Assembly: GCA_947588685.1 (NCBI GenBank)
Contig: CANPYM010000023.1
Coordinates: 1-43,135, forward strand
Source: an uncultured Bacilli bacterium
GTDB taxonomy: Bacteria; Bacillota_I; Bacilli_A; RF39; UBA660
Length of the DNA stretch: 43,135 nucleotides
Reading direction: 5' to 3'
Shown here: one piece after another, positions 24,067 to 32,905 of the stretch
Position numbering within the stretch: position 1 is the first letter of the stretch
Layout: each line of letters opens with the position of its first letter
Notes under the pieces: model-generated
Databases searched by the model: none
What the model saw: the letters and a program-made list of their open reading frames with translations, nothing else
Told to the model about the DNA's origin: nothing
Made by a program: the position numbers and the translations under genes

Positions 24067-25731
24067 TTAATCACTATTTCCTTTTATAAAAGTTAAATAA
24101 CGCTCTTTTACACGCTCTTCACCAAGAAGATGCATTAACTCATAAAGGTCCGGTGTCATAGACCGGCTTGTTAAGGCAACTCTTAAAACCATACTAATAT
24201 CACCGACATGGCCTTTATAAGCATCAGGATTTTCTTTATATTGTTTTACTTCTTTAGCATAACCTAATTCTTCGGATAAATCTTTAAGACGATTAAACCA
24301 CGTTTCTTTATCATCTTCAGCGTGATAATATTTGTTAAGATATAAATCTAAGATATGGTTAATCTCATCTTTATCTTGAATCGTTTTAAAATCATAATCA
24401 GTGACATTTTGATATAACTCATCAAACATATACCAGATTTGGGATTTAATCATACTAAAGCATGAATAGTCTTTTCGAGGTTTCTTTTGTTCTCTTTCAA
24501 TATTGAATAGTTTTGCCGCATAATCAGCATGACGCTCTAAGATAGTTGCAAACTCTTCGTCATATTCTTTAGCCCATTTTAAAGTACCTTCATATACTTC
24601 ACTAGCTTTTAGATAACTGATATAATTTTTAGAAATATTATATAGTTTATCAACATCAAATAATGAACCACTACCGGATACTTTTTTAAAATCAAATTTA
24701 AAATCATCTAAACCCTTTTCTTTATTAGCATCATACCATTGTTCAAAGTTCGTATTAGCAATCGTCATCAAATATAACTTAACAGCTGGAACAGGTATAC
24801 CTTTTTCATGATAAAAGCTAACGGCAGCTTCAGGGTCCTTTCTTTTACTAAGTTTTCTTTTCTTACCATCCTCTTCTTTCATAATTGGAGATAGATGTGC
24901 ATATTTAGGAGCCTTGAAACCTAAAGATGAAAATAATTGAACATGAATAGGCAAAGAACTAATCCATTCATCACCTCTAATAACGTGGGTTGTTCGCATC
25001 AAATGATCATCGATAGCGTGCGCAAAATGATAAGTAGGAAGACCATCAGATTTTAAGATGACAATATCAAGATCGTTTTCCGGAAACTCAATATCCCCTT
25101 TAACAAGATCGTGAACTTTAATCTTATTATCAAAAGATCCAGGTGATTTAAAACGAATGATATATGGTTCCCCATTTGAAACTTTTTCCTTAATCTCTTC
25201 ATTTGTTAAACGCCGGCATTTAGCATATCTTCCGTAATAACCGATTCTCTGCTTACGTTTTTCTTGAATTTGCCTTGTTTCTTCAATCTCATCAGGTGAA
25301 CAAAAGCAAGGATAAGCTAATCCATCTTCAATTAAATGCTTAACATAAGCTTGATAGATATCTTGTCTTTTACTTTGGGTATAAGGGCCATAAGCCCCTT
25401 TTTCTTCTGTCTCACTTAACATTCCTTCATCAATCGTTATATCAAAATTATTTAAATCATTAATAATTCCGGTAACACCATTTTCAACTTCTCTTTTTTG
25501 ATCGGTATCTTCAATACGAAGATAGAAAACGCCATTAGAATCATTAGCGGCTTTTTTCTCAATAAAAGACGCAAATAATGATCCCATATGAACAAATCCC
25601 GTTGGGGATGGCGCAAAACGGGTTACCACTGCTCCTTCCGGTAAATCTCTTTCGGGATATTTTTCTTCATAATAGCTAACATCACTATCAACATTAGGTA
25701 ATAATAAATCAGCTAACTCTTTATTGGTCAT
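24067..25731 (-). CDS. gltX: Glutamyl-tRNA synthetase (long form)
   Basis: Class I synthetase, about 554 residues, longer than the usual 480. The HIGH-like motif is PSPTGFVHMGSL (about residues 41-52), the KMSKS-like motif KLSKRK (about 292), and DTDQKREVENG is family-typical. Start at ATG 25731, with AAAGAGGTG upstream; the earlier GTG lies within that site. A relative charging tRNA-Gln cannot be excluded from sequence alone, though the motif spacing favours GluRS. Transcribed alone, with a strong terminator. Confidence 0.93.
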   Translation of the reverse strand: MTNKELADLLLPNVDSDVSYYEEKYPERDLPEGAVVTRFAPSPTGFVHMGSLFASFIEKKAANDSNGVFYLRIEDTDQKREVENGVTGIINDLNNFDITIDEGMLSETEEKGAYGPYTQSKRQDIYQAYVKHLIEDGLAYPCFCSPDEIEETRQIQEKRKQRIGYYGRYAKCRRLTNEEIKEKVSNGEPYIIRFKSPGSFDNKIKVHDLVKGDIEFPENDLDIVILKSDGLPTYHFAHAIDDHLMRTTHVIRGDEWISSLPIHVQLFSSLGFKAPKYAHLSPIMKEEDGKKRKLSKRKDPEAAVSFYHEKGIPVPAVKLYLMTIANTNFEQWYDANKEKGLDDFKFDFKKVSGSGSLFDVDKLYNISKNYISYLKASEVYEGTLKWAKEYDEEFATILERHADYAAKLFNIEREQKKPRKDYSCFSMIKSQIWYMFDELYQNVTDYDFKTIQDKDEINHILDLYLNKYYHAEDDKETWFNRLKDLSEELGYAKEVKQYKENPDAYKGHVGDISMVLRVALTSRSMTPDLYELMHLLGEERVKERYLTFIKGNSD

Positions 25732-25812
25732 ATAAAACACCTCTTTTTCATTCTATCATAATTAAATATATTTAACAAGAAAAAAGGTTGGATATCCCCC
25801 AACCTTTAGTAT

Positions 25813-26649
25813 TTATTTAACCGGTGCATTAATCTGTAATTTAGCACTCTCTTTAGCCGCCTCATAAACTTGTTGTAGTCCAACTATGCCGACATATTCA
25901 CTACTACGATCCATAAGAGTACTAAGGGACAATTTTTGCTTGAAACTCTCCTCCTTAGCAGGTGACCATTCCTGATGAGCCGCCACTAAAGCTATATCTT
26001 TTAAAGCTTCAGGAAAAGTATTATTTGGTGTATTAACTTTACCTGGCCTTGCTAGGAAGCTAGAGTTTAATAAATCCATTATATTCTTAACACGTGGCGT
26101 ACTAGATAACTCATCCTCATCAGCATCTAATAAACTTTTATATACCGCTTCCGTATCATTATTAAAGTAAGCTTCAAACATTGTATCAACACCAATGATA
26201 TCACTAATTAAATTAGCAGCCAGAAGTTCTTCTTCATAATCACAAGCACCTTCATTACCAACTAAAGTATTAGCAAGCATCTCGGTAAAGCCCATATTAA
26301 GAGCACACAAGCTATCATTTTGATTAAATCCATAGTAATTATCTGATGCGGAAATAACGCCTAGTAAACCTTTCATCATTAGATGATGAGGATCACATCT
26401 CTCTTCTAGGTCTTTCGCACTCAAAAGAATCTCATTACCACGAGCATCATAAGAAACTGGACCGCGTTGTTCGTGTAATGTACTTTTACCCACTTTTAAA
26501 TCTTTTATTCTTGCATTTAAAGTATCCAAACTAACAGATGGAAACTGTTGATGGAAAATGGTAATTAAGTGGAAGAGCTCATCTTTAACCTCTGGTGTCA
26601 TATTTTGATTTGAATCTAGGCTTTTTTTGATCTCATCTAGGTTAACCAT
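25813..26649 (-). CDS. Hypothetical cytoplasmic protein
   Basis: A 278-residue protein, predominantly helical, with no signal peptide. The segment ALNMGFTEMLANTLVGNE...YEEELLAANLISDIIGVDTMFEAYFN resembles a pattern (GxTE, then YxxE, then IGxDxMxxxYF) seen in metallopeptidase-like proteins of gut Bacilli, but no HExxH or other complete metal site is present. I therefore give no function. It has its own TATAAT-type promoter and the AAGGTGAT ribosome binding site, and lies downstream of clpC. Confidence 0.75.
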   Translation of the reverse strand: MVNLDEIKKSLDSNQNMTPEVKDELFHLITIFHQQFPSVSLDTLNARIKDLKVGKSTLHEQRGPVSYDARGNEILLSAKDLEERCDPHHLMMKGLLGVISASDNYYGFNQNDSLCALNMGFTEMLANTLVGNEGACDYEEELLAANLISDIIGVDTMFEAYFNNDTEAVYKSLLDADEDELSSTPRVKNIMDLLNSSFLARPGKVNTPNNTFPEALKDIALVAAHQEWSPAKEESFKQKLSLSTLMDRSSEYVGIVGLQQVYEAAKESAKLQINAPVK

Positions 26650-26688
26650 TTACTATCACCTTCATCTAATTATCATTATACCATAAAA

Positions 26689-28899
26689 TTAATTTTTGGA
26701 ATAGTTTTTGCAAATTTTTTTTCTTTTTTTGAACTTCTTCAAAATATTTTTAATTTGTCTTGCCCCATATTCTTGATAATTCACATCTCGCACAATTCCC
26801 ATTATTTCCTTGTTTTTCAAAGGCTTATCCGGGTTTTGATCCTTTGACATTTCTTTAATTATTTTGATGATATCTTTTTCACTTAACATTTTTAAAGTGA
26901 TAATTTCATCAATACGATTAATAAACGATACTGTAAAGTATTCATTTAGTTGACTGTTAACTTGACTATCATCAAAACCCATCTTTTTTTCATTTTCAAT
27001 ATTCGAAGTCATCAAAATAATCGTATGATTAAAATGGATAATACTTCCTTTAGCGTCCTTTAACTCACCGTTATCTAAGATTTGAAAGAAAAGATTTAAA
27101 ACTGCTTTATTAGCGCGTTCAACTTCATCTAAAAGGATAACCGTAAAAGGATATTCTTTGATTTGATTAAATAAATAATTATTATCGTCATAACCAACAT
27201 AACCTGGTGGGGCACCAATTAACTTACTAACACTATGTTCCTCACTATATTCACTCATATCTAATCTTAAAAGATGCGGATAAATGGATTTAGCAAAGGT
27301 TAACGCTAATGACGTCTTACCAATCCCCGATGGCCCATTCAATAAAGCACTAAAAGGTTTATCACTATCTAAACTACTAAAGTAAGCATTAACAAGTTTT
27401 TGAATAGCTTCTTCTTGACCGATTACCTGATGATTTAAAGTATTGATAAGCTCTTTCGCATTAAACTTATTAGAAAGTTCATAGATGGGAACACTTACCT
27501 TACTACTTAAAACATCATATAAATCTTTTTTCGTAACTATCTGACTATTTTTTAGTGTTAAATCTAATTCTAATTCATTTAACATACCCGTTAAAGCATT
27601 TTCCTCTTGCTTATATTTAAGAGCCTCTTTAAACTTATTATTTAAGATACACTCCTTTTTCTTATCCATAACTTTTGTAAGTTCTTTAGATAGTTCATTA
27701 TATTTGATCATCTGGGGATTTTCTTTTAAGTTGGCATGGGCACATACCTCATCTAAGATATCAATGGTCTTATCCGGATTTTTATAATTATAAATATATT
27801 TATCAGTTAAGTTTATTAATAAATCCAACAAGTCTTTTTTGATTGTCACATGATGATAACGCTCATAGATAGGCTTTAATTTCATCATAATATCTCTTAC
27901 TTCATCTAAAGATGGTTCATTAATTATAACTTTCTTAAACCTTCGCTCTAATGCCTTATCTTTTTCAATATACTTTTTATATTCATCTAAAGTTGTCGCC
28001 CCAATACATTTAATACTGCCACGCGCTAAAGCCGGTTTAAAAATATTCGAAGCATCAATAGCGCCTTCAGCTCCCCCGGCGCCAACAATGGTGTGAACTT
28101 CATCAATGAAAAGAATAATATCGTCATCACTTTCAACTTCTTTAATAATTTTATTAATCTTCTCTTCAAACTCACCCCGATATTTTGTTCCCGCGACAAC
28201 CGATGACATATCTAAATTAATAATGCGTTTATTTTTTAATTTACTAGGAACATCACCTCGCATAATCATTTTGCTAATCTCTTCAATAATAGCTGTCTTC
28301 CCGACCCCAGCTTCGCCAATTAAAATTGGATTGCTTTTATTTTTCCGAACTAATATTTCAATAATTTCTTTAATCTCTTTATCGCGGCCAATAACGGGAT
28401 CAAAGTGTTTATTAATGTTAGCGTCTGTAAAATCGACACCGATATCAGCAAGCAGACTCTTCTTTTTCTTACCTTTTTTAGGTAGAGTAAAAACAAACTC
28501 GGCATATATTTTATCGAGATCAATATGCATATCATCTAAAACCCGGTTAGCAATCCCATCGCCTTCTTCAATTAAAGCTATAAACAGGTTTTCAATCGTT
28601 ACTTCCCCACTCGTCTCATTACTTATATCAATAGCATTATCAAATATATCTCTTACAACCGGTGTATATAAGACCCATTCGGCCTTTTCTTTTCCTATTC
28701 CTACTAGTTTAATAACCCGTTCCCGGTAATTTTTATAAGTAATATTGTGTTTCTTTAAAGCTTTACTAACACTATTATTATCATTTAAAATTCCTAAAAG
28801 AAGATGTTCCGACCCTAAATAAGGATGATTTAAATTAAACATTTCTTCTTTCGCCCGGGATATAACTCTTTTAGTATCTTCTGCAAAATTGTTAAACAT
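26689..28899 (-). CDS. clpC: ClpC-type AAA+ unfoldase
   Basis: A 736-residue Hsp100 ATPase that unfolds proteins for ClpP or acts alone. Order: N-terminal repeat domain (about 1-140, [26 protein letters not shown]); first AAA+ module with Walker [10 protein letters not shown] and Walker [11 protein letters not shown]; short M region (about 400-440, [19 protein letters not shown]); second module with Walker [10 protein letters not shown] and [10 protein letters not shown]-terminal domain. KKMGFDD sits where the ClpP-docking loop (VGF-like) is expected. The C-terminus is short and very basic ([12 protein letters not shown]). Ribosome binding site AGGAGG. Confidence 0.93.
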   Translation of the reverse strand: MFNNFAEDTKRVISRAKEEMFNLNHPYLGSEHLLLGILNDNNSVSKALKKHNITYKNYRERVIKLVGIGKEKAEWVLYTPVVRDIFDNAIDISNETSGEVTIENLFIALIEEGDGIANRVLDDMHIDLDKIYAEFVFTLPKKGKKKKSLLADIGVDFTDANINKHFDPVIGRDKEIKEIIEILVRKNKSNPILIGEAGVGKTAIIEEISKMIMRGDVPSKLKNKRIINLDMSSVVAGTKYRGEFEEKINKIIKEVESDDDIILFIDEVHTIVGAGGAEGAIDASNIFKPALARGSIKCIGATTLDEYKKYIEKDKALERRFKKVIINEPSLDEVRDIMMKLKPIYERYHHVTIKKDLLDLLINLTDKYIYNYKNPDKTIDILDEVCAHANLKENPQMIKYNELSKELTKVMDKKKECILNNKFKEALKYKQEENALTGMLNELELDLTLKNSQIVTKKDLYDVLSSKVSVPIYELSNKFNAKELINTLNHQVIGQEEAIQKLVNAYFSSLDSDKPFSALLNGPSGIGKTSLALTFAKSIYPHLLRLDMSEYSEEHSVSKLIGAPPGYVGYDDNNYLFNQIKEYPFTVILLDEVERANKAVLNLFFQILDNGELKDAKGSIIHFNHTIILMTSNIENEKKMGFDDSQVNSQLNEYFTVSFINRIDEIITLKMLSEKDIIKIIKEMSKDQNPDKPLKNKEIMGIVRDVNYQEYGARQIKNILKKFKKRKKICKNYSKN

Positions 28900-28908
28900 A
28901 GATCCTCC

Positions 28909-28938
28909 TTATACATTCTATGTTTATAATGTGTATAA
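28909..28938 (-). promoter_or_regulatory. Inverted repeat over the clpC leader
   Basis: TTATACA at 28909-28915 and TGTATAA at 28932-28938 form a 7-bp-arm dyad overlapping the clpC ribosome binding site and leader. It does not match the CtsR operator. Possible operator or RNA hairpin. Confidence 0.4.
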
Positions 28939-28957
28939 ATTAGCTAATTTAAACAAC

Positions 28958-28987
28958 AAAAAAATACTGACTAGTCATAGTCAGTAT
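28958..28987 (-). terminator. Terminator of the Cse60-like gene
   Basis: ATACTGACTA/TAGTCAGTAT hairpin containing the stop codon, then seven T. Confidence 0.85.
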
Positions 28988-29150
28988 CATCATATGTAAT
29001 TAAAGCTGAATAACAATATATCTGATCTTCAGAAAACATTGCGACAGCGACTTGATATTTAATATCAACAATATTTTTATCTTTGATAAAATCATTAATC
29101 GCATCTTCTAAATCTTTTTCGTGTTCTTCATCAAATATTTTAACGTGCAT
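28971..29150 (-). CDS. Cse60-like small sporulation protein
   Basis: About 59 residues from the ATG at 29150 (GGTG well placed upstream). The pattern VKIFDEEHEKDLEDAINDFI, VDIKYQVAV and YSALITY matches the small Cse60 family known from Bacillus as SigE-dependent sporulation genes; its molecular role is unknown. An extended -10 (TGTTATAAT) precedes it. The strong terminator separates it from clpC. Confidence 0.65.
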   Translation of the reverse strand: MHVKIFDEEHEKDLEDAINDFIKDKNIVDIKYQVAVAMFSEDQIYCYSALITYDDTDYD

Positions 29151-29198
29151 ACCATTCACCAGTTAAATTATAACACTACCGATAGTATATTTTGTCGA

Positions 29199-30449
29199 TT
29201 AATATTTACGATCACGAGAAGTAAATGATTTACCTAAAGCTGGAAAGTTAACAACCTTTCGTGGATTAATCTGCTTAGAAATGAATCCACTATATGATTT
29301 ATATGTTGTTCCCCAGTTACCAGTGGAAATAGTAAAGTGATTATGACTTCCAGTTGAACAATGATCCCATGTCTCATATTTTGGGCTACCACCAACGTGA
29401 CCAATAACCGTCGTTGATGAAACGGTTTGACCAACCTTAACTTTAATATCAGCTAAATGATAATATCCAGTCGTATACTTTTTACCATTAACTAAATGGT
29501 TAATATAGACCATATTACCGCCGCAGCTTTGCTTTTTAAAGACAGCAGCAACAACGCCATTAGCAGAAGAATATACTTTAGCGCCATGTGTAGCTGACAT
29601 ATCAACACCATAATGGAAATCACTTGTCCACTTACCATTTAATTTATAAGTACGCTTACCATAGTTACTAGAAACTCGTCCAGATACAACTGACCGATAA
29701 AAAGCCGTATCGGGTGGTAATTTACCAGCCAAGCAATCATCTAATAATTCATCTAACTTACACTTATAAGTATTTTCATAAATATCAATTAATTTCTTTT
29801 GGTTCTTAATTTCATCTTCAATAGAAACAGCACCTTCAAGAGTTTTAGTTAAAGTTGCCTGATTTTGCTTTACTTGTTCCTCTAACTCTTTTTCTTTATC
29901 ATTTAATTCTTCCGTTTTATTAGCTAATTCAACTTTTTTATCCTCATTTTCACTAATTGTTTGATTATACTGTTTAATTAAATCAGAATTATGCTCACCC
30001 AACTGTTCGGTTATTGCCATCCGATAGATAAAATCTGTAAAAGTTGAAGCATCAAAAACATACTCTAAAGCCGCTGATTCTCCCGTATTTGATAATTGAT
30101 AATAACTCATCAAATCCTTGATTTCAACATTCATACTTACAATATCTTTATTTAACTGTTCAATTTCATCAGTTAAATCGGCTACATCTTTTTCAATCTG
30201 AATCTTTTCTTGAGAAATCTGTTCGATCCGCTTTTTTGATGATGAGATTTGAGATTGGGTTTGGGCTTGTTGTTGCTTATTTTCTTCTAGCTCCCGTTCA
30301 TTCTCAGCTAATTCATTCTTTAATTGTCTTAAAGTTTGTGCCTTAGCTTCAACCTCAACTTCCTTATAAGGCATTGAAAGAGGCATTAATAACGTTGCTA
30401 AAGCAATCACGATGAAACTTAATTTTTTTAATATTTTCAAGTCGACCAC
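29199..30449 (-). CDS. Exported M23 (LytM) peptidase with long coiled coils
   Basis: A 416-residue EnvC/NlpD-like protein. The N-terminus has a membrane or signal segment (LSFIVIALATLLMPLSM), followed by coiled coils at about residues 38-125 and 150-245. The C-terminal LytM domain has HYGVDMSATHGAKV, GGNMVYINH, GYYHLADIKVKVGQTV and the second-histidine motif SHNHFTI, so the zinc site seems intact. Likely a cell-wall endopeptidase or activator used in division or sporulation. Start is a GTG at 30449 or TTG at 30440, which fits AGGTGG better. It follows the YgjP-like gene without a gap. Confidence 0.88.
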   Translation of the reverse strand: MVDLKILKKLSFIVIALATLLMPLSMPYKEVEVEAKAQTLRQLKNELAENERELEENKQQQAQTQSQISSSKKRIEQISQEKIQIEKDVADLTDEIEQLNKDIVSMNVEIKDLMSYYQLSNTGESAALEYVFDASTFTDFIYRMAITEQLGEHNSDLIKQYNQTISENEDKKVELANKTEELNDKEKELEEQVKQNQATLTKTLEGAVSIEDEIKNQKKLIDIYENTYKCKLDELLDDCLAGKLPPDTAFYRSVVSGRVSSNYGKRTYKLNGKWTSDFHYGVDMSATHGAKVYSSANGVVAAVFKKQSCGGNMVYINHLVNGKKYTTGYYHLADIKVKVGQTVSSTTVIGHVGGSPKYETWDHCSTGSHNHFTISTGNWGTTYKSYSGFISKQINPRKVVNFPALGKSFTSRDRKY

Positions 30450-31085
30450 CTACTCTTTTAATTTCTTTCTTATTTTTTTATAATCAGGGCAATAAATACT
30501 AACTAATGCCCAAAAATCCTTAGAATGATCAAAATGGATAATATGACTTAACTCATGAATAATAACATAGTCGATTACATCATAGTCATACTCTAGTAAA
30601 TGACTATTTAAAGTTATCGTATGTTTGACACGATTATAGACACCCCACCTTGTCTTCATTGTCCTTATTTTTAATTCGGGACACTTCTTAATTTCCTTAA
30701 AACGCTCATAATTATATTTTAAGCGTTCCTCAAAAACACGTCTTAATTCTTTTTTATACCATAAGTCAAATTTCTTCTTATTAGGAATATAGATATACTT
30801 ATCATTAACTTCTACCTTATCCATTATTGACACTTCTATTATATCATACTCACGTCCTAAATAAAAGAATGCTTTCTTCTTTTTATTTTGATTAGACTGT
30901 CTAGTTAACATTACTCTCAGACGATCTTTATTGGTATCTAAAAGTTTAATAATGCTTTTATTCGTTGTTAAATAATTAGTTGTAATATAAATTGTCATAT
31001 CATCTAATACTCTTAAATAAGTATTCTTATTATTTTTTTTAACAACTTTTACATTGTATTCTTTACCATCTAATTCATACTTCAT
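30450..31085 (-). CDS. YgjP-like (M48-related) metallopeptidase
   Basis: A 211-residue protein with the family signature TRWGVYNRVKHTITLNSHLL and the zinc motif HELSHIIHFDH, ending PDYKKIRKKLKE. The group (DUF45) is widespread and often next to restriction systems, but no such genes are present here. No ribosome binding site is evident before the ATG; a strong promoter lies exactly seven bases upstream, predicting a leaderless mRNA. Confidence 0.9.
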   Translation of the reverse strand: MKYELDGKEYNVKVVKKNNKNTYLRVLDDMTIYITTNYLTTNKSIIKLLDTNKDRLRVMLTRQSNQNKKKKAFFYLGREYDIIEVSIMDKVEVNDKYIYIPNKKKFDLWYKKELRRVFEERLKYNYERFKEIKKCPELKIRTMKTRWGVYNRVKHTITLNSHLLEYDYDVIDYVIIHELSHIIHFDHSKDFWALVSIYCPDYKKIRKKLKE

Positions 31086-31092
31086 ATTATTA

Positions 31093-31121
31093 ATTATATC
31101 AAAGAGTTAATAATTGTACAA
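31093..31121 (-). promoter_or_regulatory. SigA-type promoter predicting a leaderless ygjP mRNA
   Basis: TTGTAC (31116-31121) and TATAAT (31093-31098), 17 bases apart on the minus strand. Only seven bases separate the -10 from the start codon at 31085. Confidence 0.7.
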
Positions 31122-31154
31122 ATAAAAGCACGCTTTAGCACAATCATCAACCAT

Positions 31155-31183
31155 AAAATAAAAGAAGATTCAAATGTATCTTC
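31155..31183 (-). terminator. Terminator after the small hydrophobic ORF
   Basis: GAAGAT/ATCTTC hairpin followed by TTTTATTTT. Confidence 0.7.
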
Positions 31184-31190
31184 ATCTATT

Positions 31191-31283
31191 CTAATACGGT
31201 GTTAGAGTCCAACTGATTATTCTTTTCGAAATCACTATTGATATAAAAATAAATGGGAATATTGTAATAAGAGCTTTAAACAT
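31191..31283 (-). CDS. Possible 30-residue hydrophobic peptide
   Basis: ATG at 31283 to TAG at 31191 encodes a peptide starting MFKALITIFPFIFISIVI and ending SKRIISWTLTPY: one membrane helix plus a basic tail, the size and shape of type I toxins or small phage membrane peptides. It sits between two terminators, just after the endolysin terminator. No clear ribosome binding site, so real translation is doubtful; the 230-base gap contains no other gene I can support. Confidence 0.35.
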   Translation of the reverse strand: MFKALITIFPFIFISIVISKRIISWTLTPY

Positions 31284-31295
31284 TTTTTAACCACT

Positions 31296-31319
31296 AAAAA
31301 ACACCTACATAGTAGGTGT
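31296..31319 (-). terminator. Terminator of the endolysin gene
   Basis: ACACCTAC/GTAGGTGT hairpin followed by six T on the minus strand. Confidence 0.88.
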
Positions 31320-31322
31320 CCC

Positions 31323-32162
31323 TTAGTTTTTATTTATTATTAACTTCTGGCCAGTTTTTATAATATATGGAGATTTAATATTATTATCTTTAGCTATTTG
31401 TTTCCAATTAACATTGAACTTCTTTCCTATTTTAATTAAATAATCACCCTTTTGAACGATATAAGTAATTTTAGTCTTACTTTTTTTAGTTATTAATAAA
31501 GTATTAACTTGCTTTTGAACAGCATCATAATCATATCCTGCTTTGGTTAGCTTATTTTTTCTTGTTAAACCATTACCCCATAATCCTTGAATAACTTCTT
31601 TAGCTACATCCTCTATCTTTTTAGAAGATGATGTTAAATTTTCCTTGCTGTCTATTTTTTTCCAATTATAAATAGGATTACTCATCTTAACATTTTGATC
31701 TAAAAATAAAGCTTTAGTAACATCATATTGATTATATATAAGCCAAGCATAATCTTTAGCTTTAGGTTGATACTTTCCCTTATACCAACCATTACCTTTA
31801 AACTTACCTTTACCAACAGCTAAATGAATATGGGCTCCGGTTACATTACCTTTTGTACCAGGTTCAACATAACTAGTTCCTTGTTTAATCGTTTGTCCTA
31901 CTTTTAAGTTTGATACATCATTATCATGAAATGTCATTACAGTCATATAATCTTTTGTACCATCAGCATACTCTACTTTATTTTTTGATTCCAACCACAC
32001 ACCATTAACATTAGGATATATTCTTTTTATCGTTCCTGTAAAAGGTGCTTTCAAACTTTTAAAACTACAAATATCAATAGCTAAATCACCATTATGCGAA
32101 TATGTGCCATTCATCTTTTGACTAATATTTAAATTATCTAAACTAAGAATGGCTTTTTCCAT
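31323..32162 (-). CDS. Endolysin: M23 peptidase, Cpl-7 repeat and LysM
   Basis: A 279-residue cytoplasmic-type wall hydrolase without a signal peptide. Domains in order: M23-like peptidase (about 1-145; YSHNGDLAIDI carries the first His and Asp, GAHIHLAVGKGKF the terminal His pair); Cpl-7/CW_7 wall-binding repeat (about 185-225; VIQGLWGNGLTRKNKLTKAG, DAVQKQVN); C-terminal LysM (about 232-277; YIVQKGDYLIKIGKKFNVNW). The domain set is that of a phage lysin that needs a holin, and its start overlaps the holin gene by 20 bases. Confidence 0.92.
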   Translation of the reverse strand: MEKAILSLDNLNISQKMNGTYSHNGDLAIDICSFKSLKAPFTGTIKRIYPNVNGVWLESKNKVEYADGTKDYMTVMTFHDNDVSNLKVGQTIKQGTSYVEPGTKGNVTGAHIHLAVGKGKFKGNGWYKGKYQPKAKDYAWLIYNQYDVTKALFLDQNVKMSNPIYNWKKIDSKENLTSSSKKIEDVAKEVIQGLWGNGLTRKNKLTKAGYDYDAVQKQVNTLLITKKSKTKITYIVQKGDYLIKIGKKFNVNWKQIAKDNNIKSPYIIKTGQKLIINKN

Positions 32163-32352
32163 CTAAATACTCCTGTACTAAATTAAGAACGGCTGATATT
32201 CCCATAGCTATCGCACCAATTAAAATACTTTTTAATAACTCCATATCACTAAGATCGGTAATATTAGGTAAACTAACAATCAAAGAGGCTAACACACCTT
32301 CAATGAATGTTTTAATAATTTTACCCCACAATTTGTCGTTTAATATCTTCAT
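32143..32352 (-). CDS. Holin
   Basis: A 69-residue protein with an N-terminal basic start, two membrane helices (TFIEGVLASLIVSLP and LLKSILIGAIAMGISAVLNLV) and a charged C-terminal tail EYLDGKSHS, as in small Firmicutes phage holins. It overlaps both the upstream membrane protein (32 bases) and the endolysin (20 bases), a compact lysis cassette. Holin identity is inferred from topology and position rather than a diagnostic motif. Confidence 0.78.
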   Translation of the reverse strand: MKILNDKLWGKIIKTFIEGVLASLIVSLPNITDLSDMELLKSILIGAIAMGISAVLNLVQEYLDGKSHS

Positions 32353-32653
32353 CTAAATCACCATCCATAAATAACGTATTAGGTAATTTATATATTTCAT
32401 TAATCATACTTGTCGCATAACCATTCCCACCAAGCTTATGATAATTACTATATATTTCACCTACATTCTCTTTCATATAACTAGGACAATATCCCAGTTC
32501 TGTATATATTTCATATATTCTTACAATTTCGTTTCTTAAAAGAGCTTGAAGTCCATTCTTCAAGCCCACATATTCTTTAAATATATAAATTAAACCTGTT
32601 GTAGTTATTGTAAATAAAAACTCTAACCAATATTTTAAAATAAAATCTATCAT
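32321..32653 (-). CDS. Phage-type membrane protein of the lysis cassette
   Basis: A 110-residue protein with one N-terminal membrane helix (WLEFLFTITTTGLIYIF) and a cytoplasmic domain GLQALLRNEIVRIYEIY...GYCPSYMKENVGEIYSNYHKLGGNGYATSMINEIYKLPN. The RNxIxxxYxxYxxxGYC and LGGNG pattern is familiar from gut Firmicutes phages, where it lies next to holins; function undefined, perhaps an antiholin or second holin. Ribosome binding site AAAGGAG. Confidence 0.75.
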   Translation of the reverse strand: MIDFILKYWLEFLFTITTTGLIYIFKEYVGLKNGLQALLRNEIVRIYEIYTELGYCPSYMKENVGEIYSNYHKLGGNGYATSMINEIYKLPNTLFMDGDLDEDIKRQIVG

Positions 32654-32670
32654 ATAATCACTCCTTTAAG

Positions 32671-32799
32671 TCAAAATAAAGAGGATATAAAATACATATC
32701 CTCTTTATTAAAGTGGTTCATCATCAACATAACAATATAAATTAAATCGACAATAACTGTTAGTGACACCAAACAAACTAAAATAGTCTTTTTCTTCAC
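32671..32799 (-). CDS. Possible 42-residue single-pass membrane peptide
   Basis: From a GTG at 32799 (or a TTG one codon earlier that better fits AAGGA) the frame encodes KKKTILVCLVSLTVIVDLIY, then MLMMNHFNKEDMYFISSLF: a basic start, one membrane helix, short tail. The last codons overlap a terminator hairpin, which is unusual for a real gene but occurs elsewhere in this window. Between the RHS-linked membrane gene and the lysis cassette. Confidence 0.45.
   Translation of the reverse strand: MKKKTILVCLVSLTVIVDLIYIVMLMMNHFNKEDMYFISSLF
32672..32707 (-). terminator. Terminator between the RHS unit and the lysis cassette
   Basis: AAAGAGGATAT/ATATCCTCTTT, 11-base arms, followed by ATTTT on the minus strand. 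It would partly separate lysis genes from upstream transcription. Confidence 0.7.
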
Positions 32800-32865
32800 C
32801 AACTATATTTCCTTCTTCTCATAGAATAAATTAATTATATATTCATTATACATTAGAAAAGGCGA

Positions 32866-32905
32866 AATTAAAAGGTATCTAATTTTTTTTATTAGATACC
32901 TTTTT
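32866..32905 (-). terminator. Terminator after the RHS-linked membrane gene
   Basis: AAAAGGTATCTAAT/ATTAGATACCTTTT, 14-base arms, overlapping the stop codon at 32879. The downstream tract is TAATTTCG, so termination may be partial. Confidence 0.7.

Noticed and set aside
28106-28729. 207-codon open frame on the plus strand opposite clpC.
   Set aside because: It lies wholly inside clpC, has Ser/Ile/Leu-rich shadow composition and no ribosome binding site.
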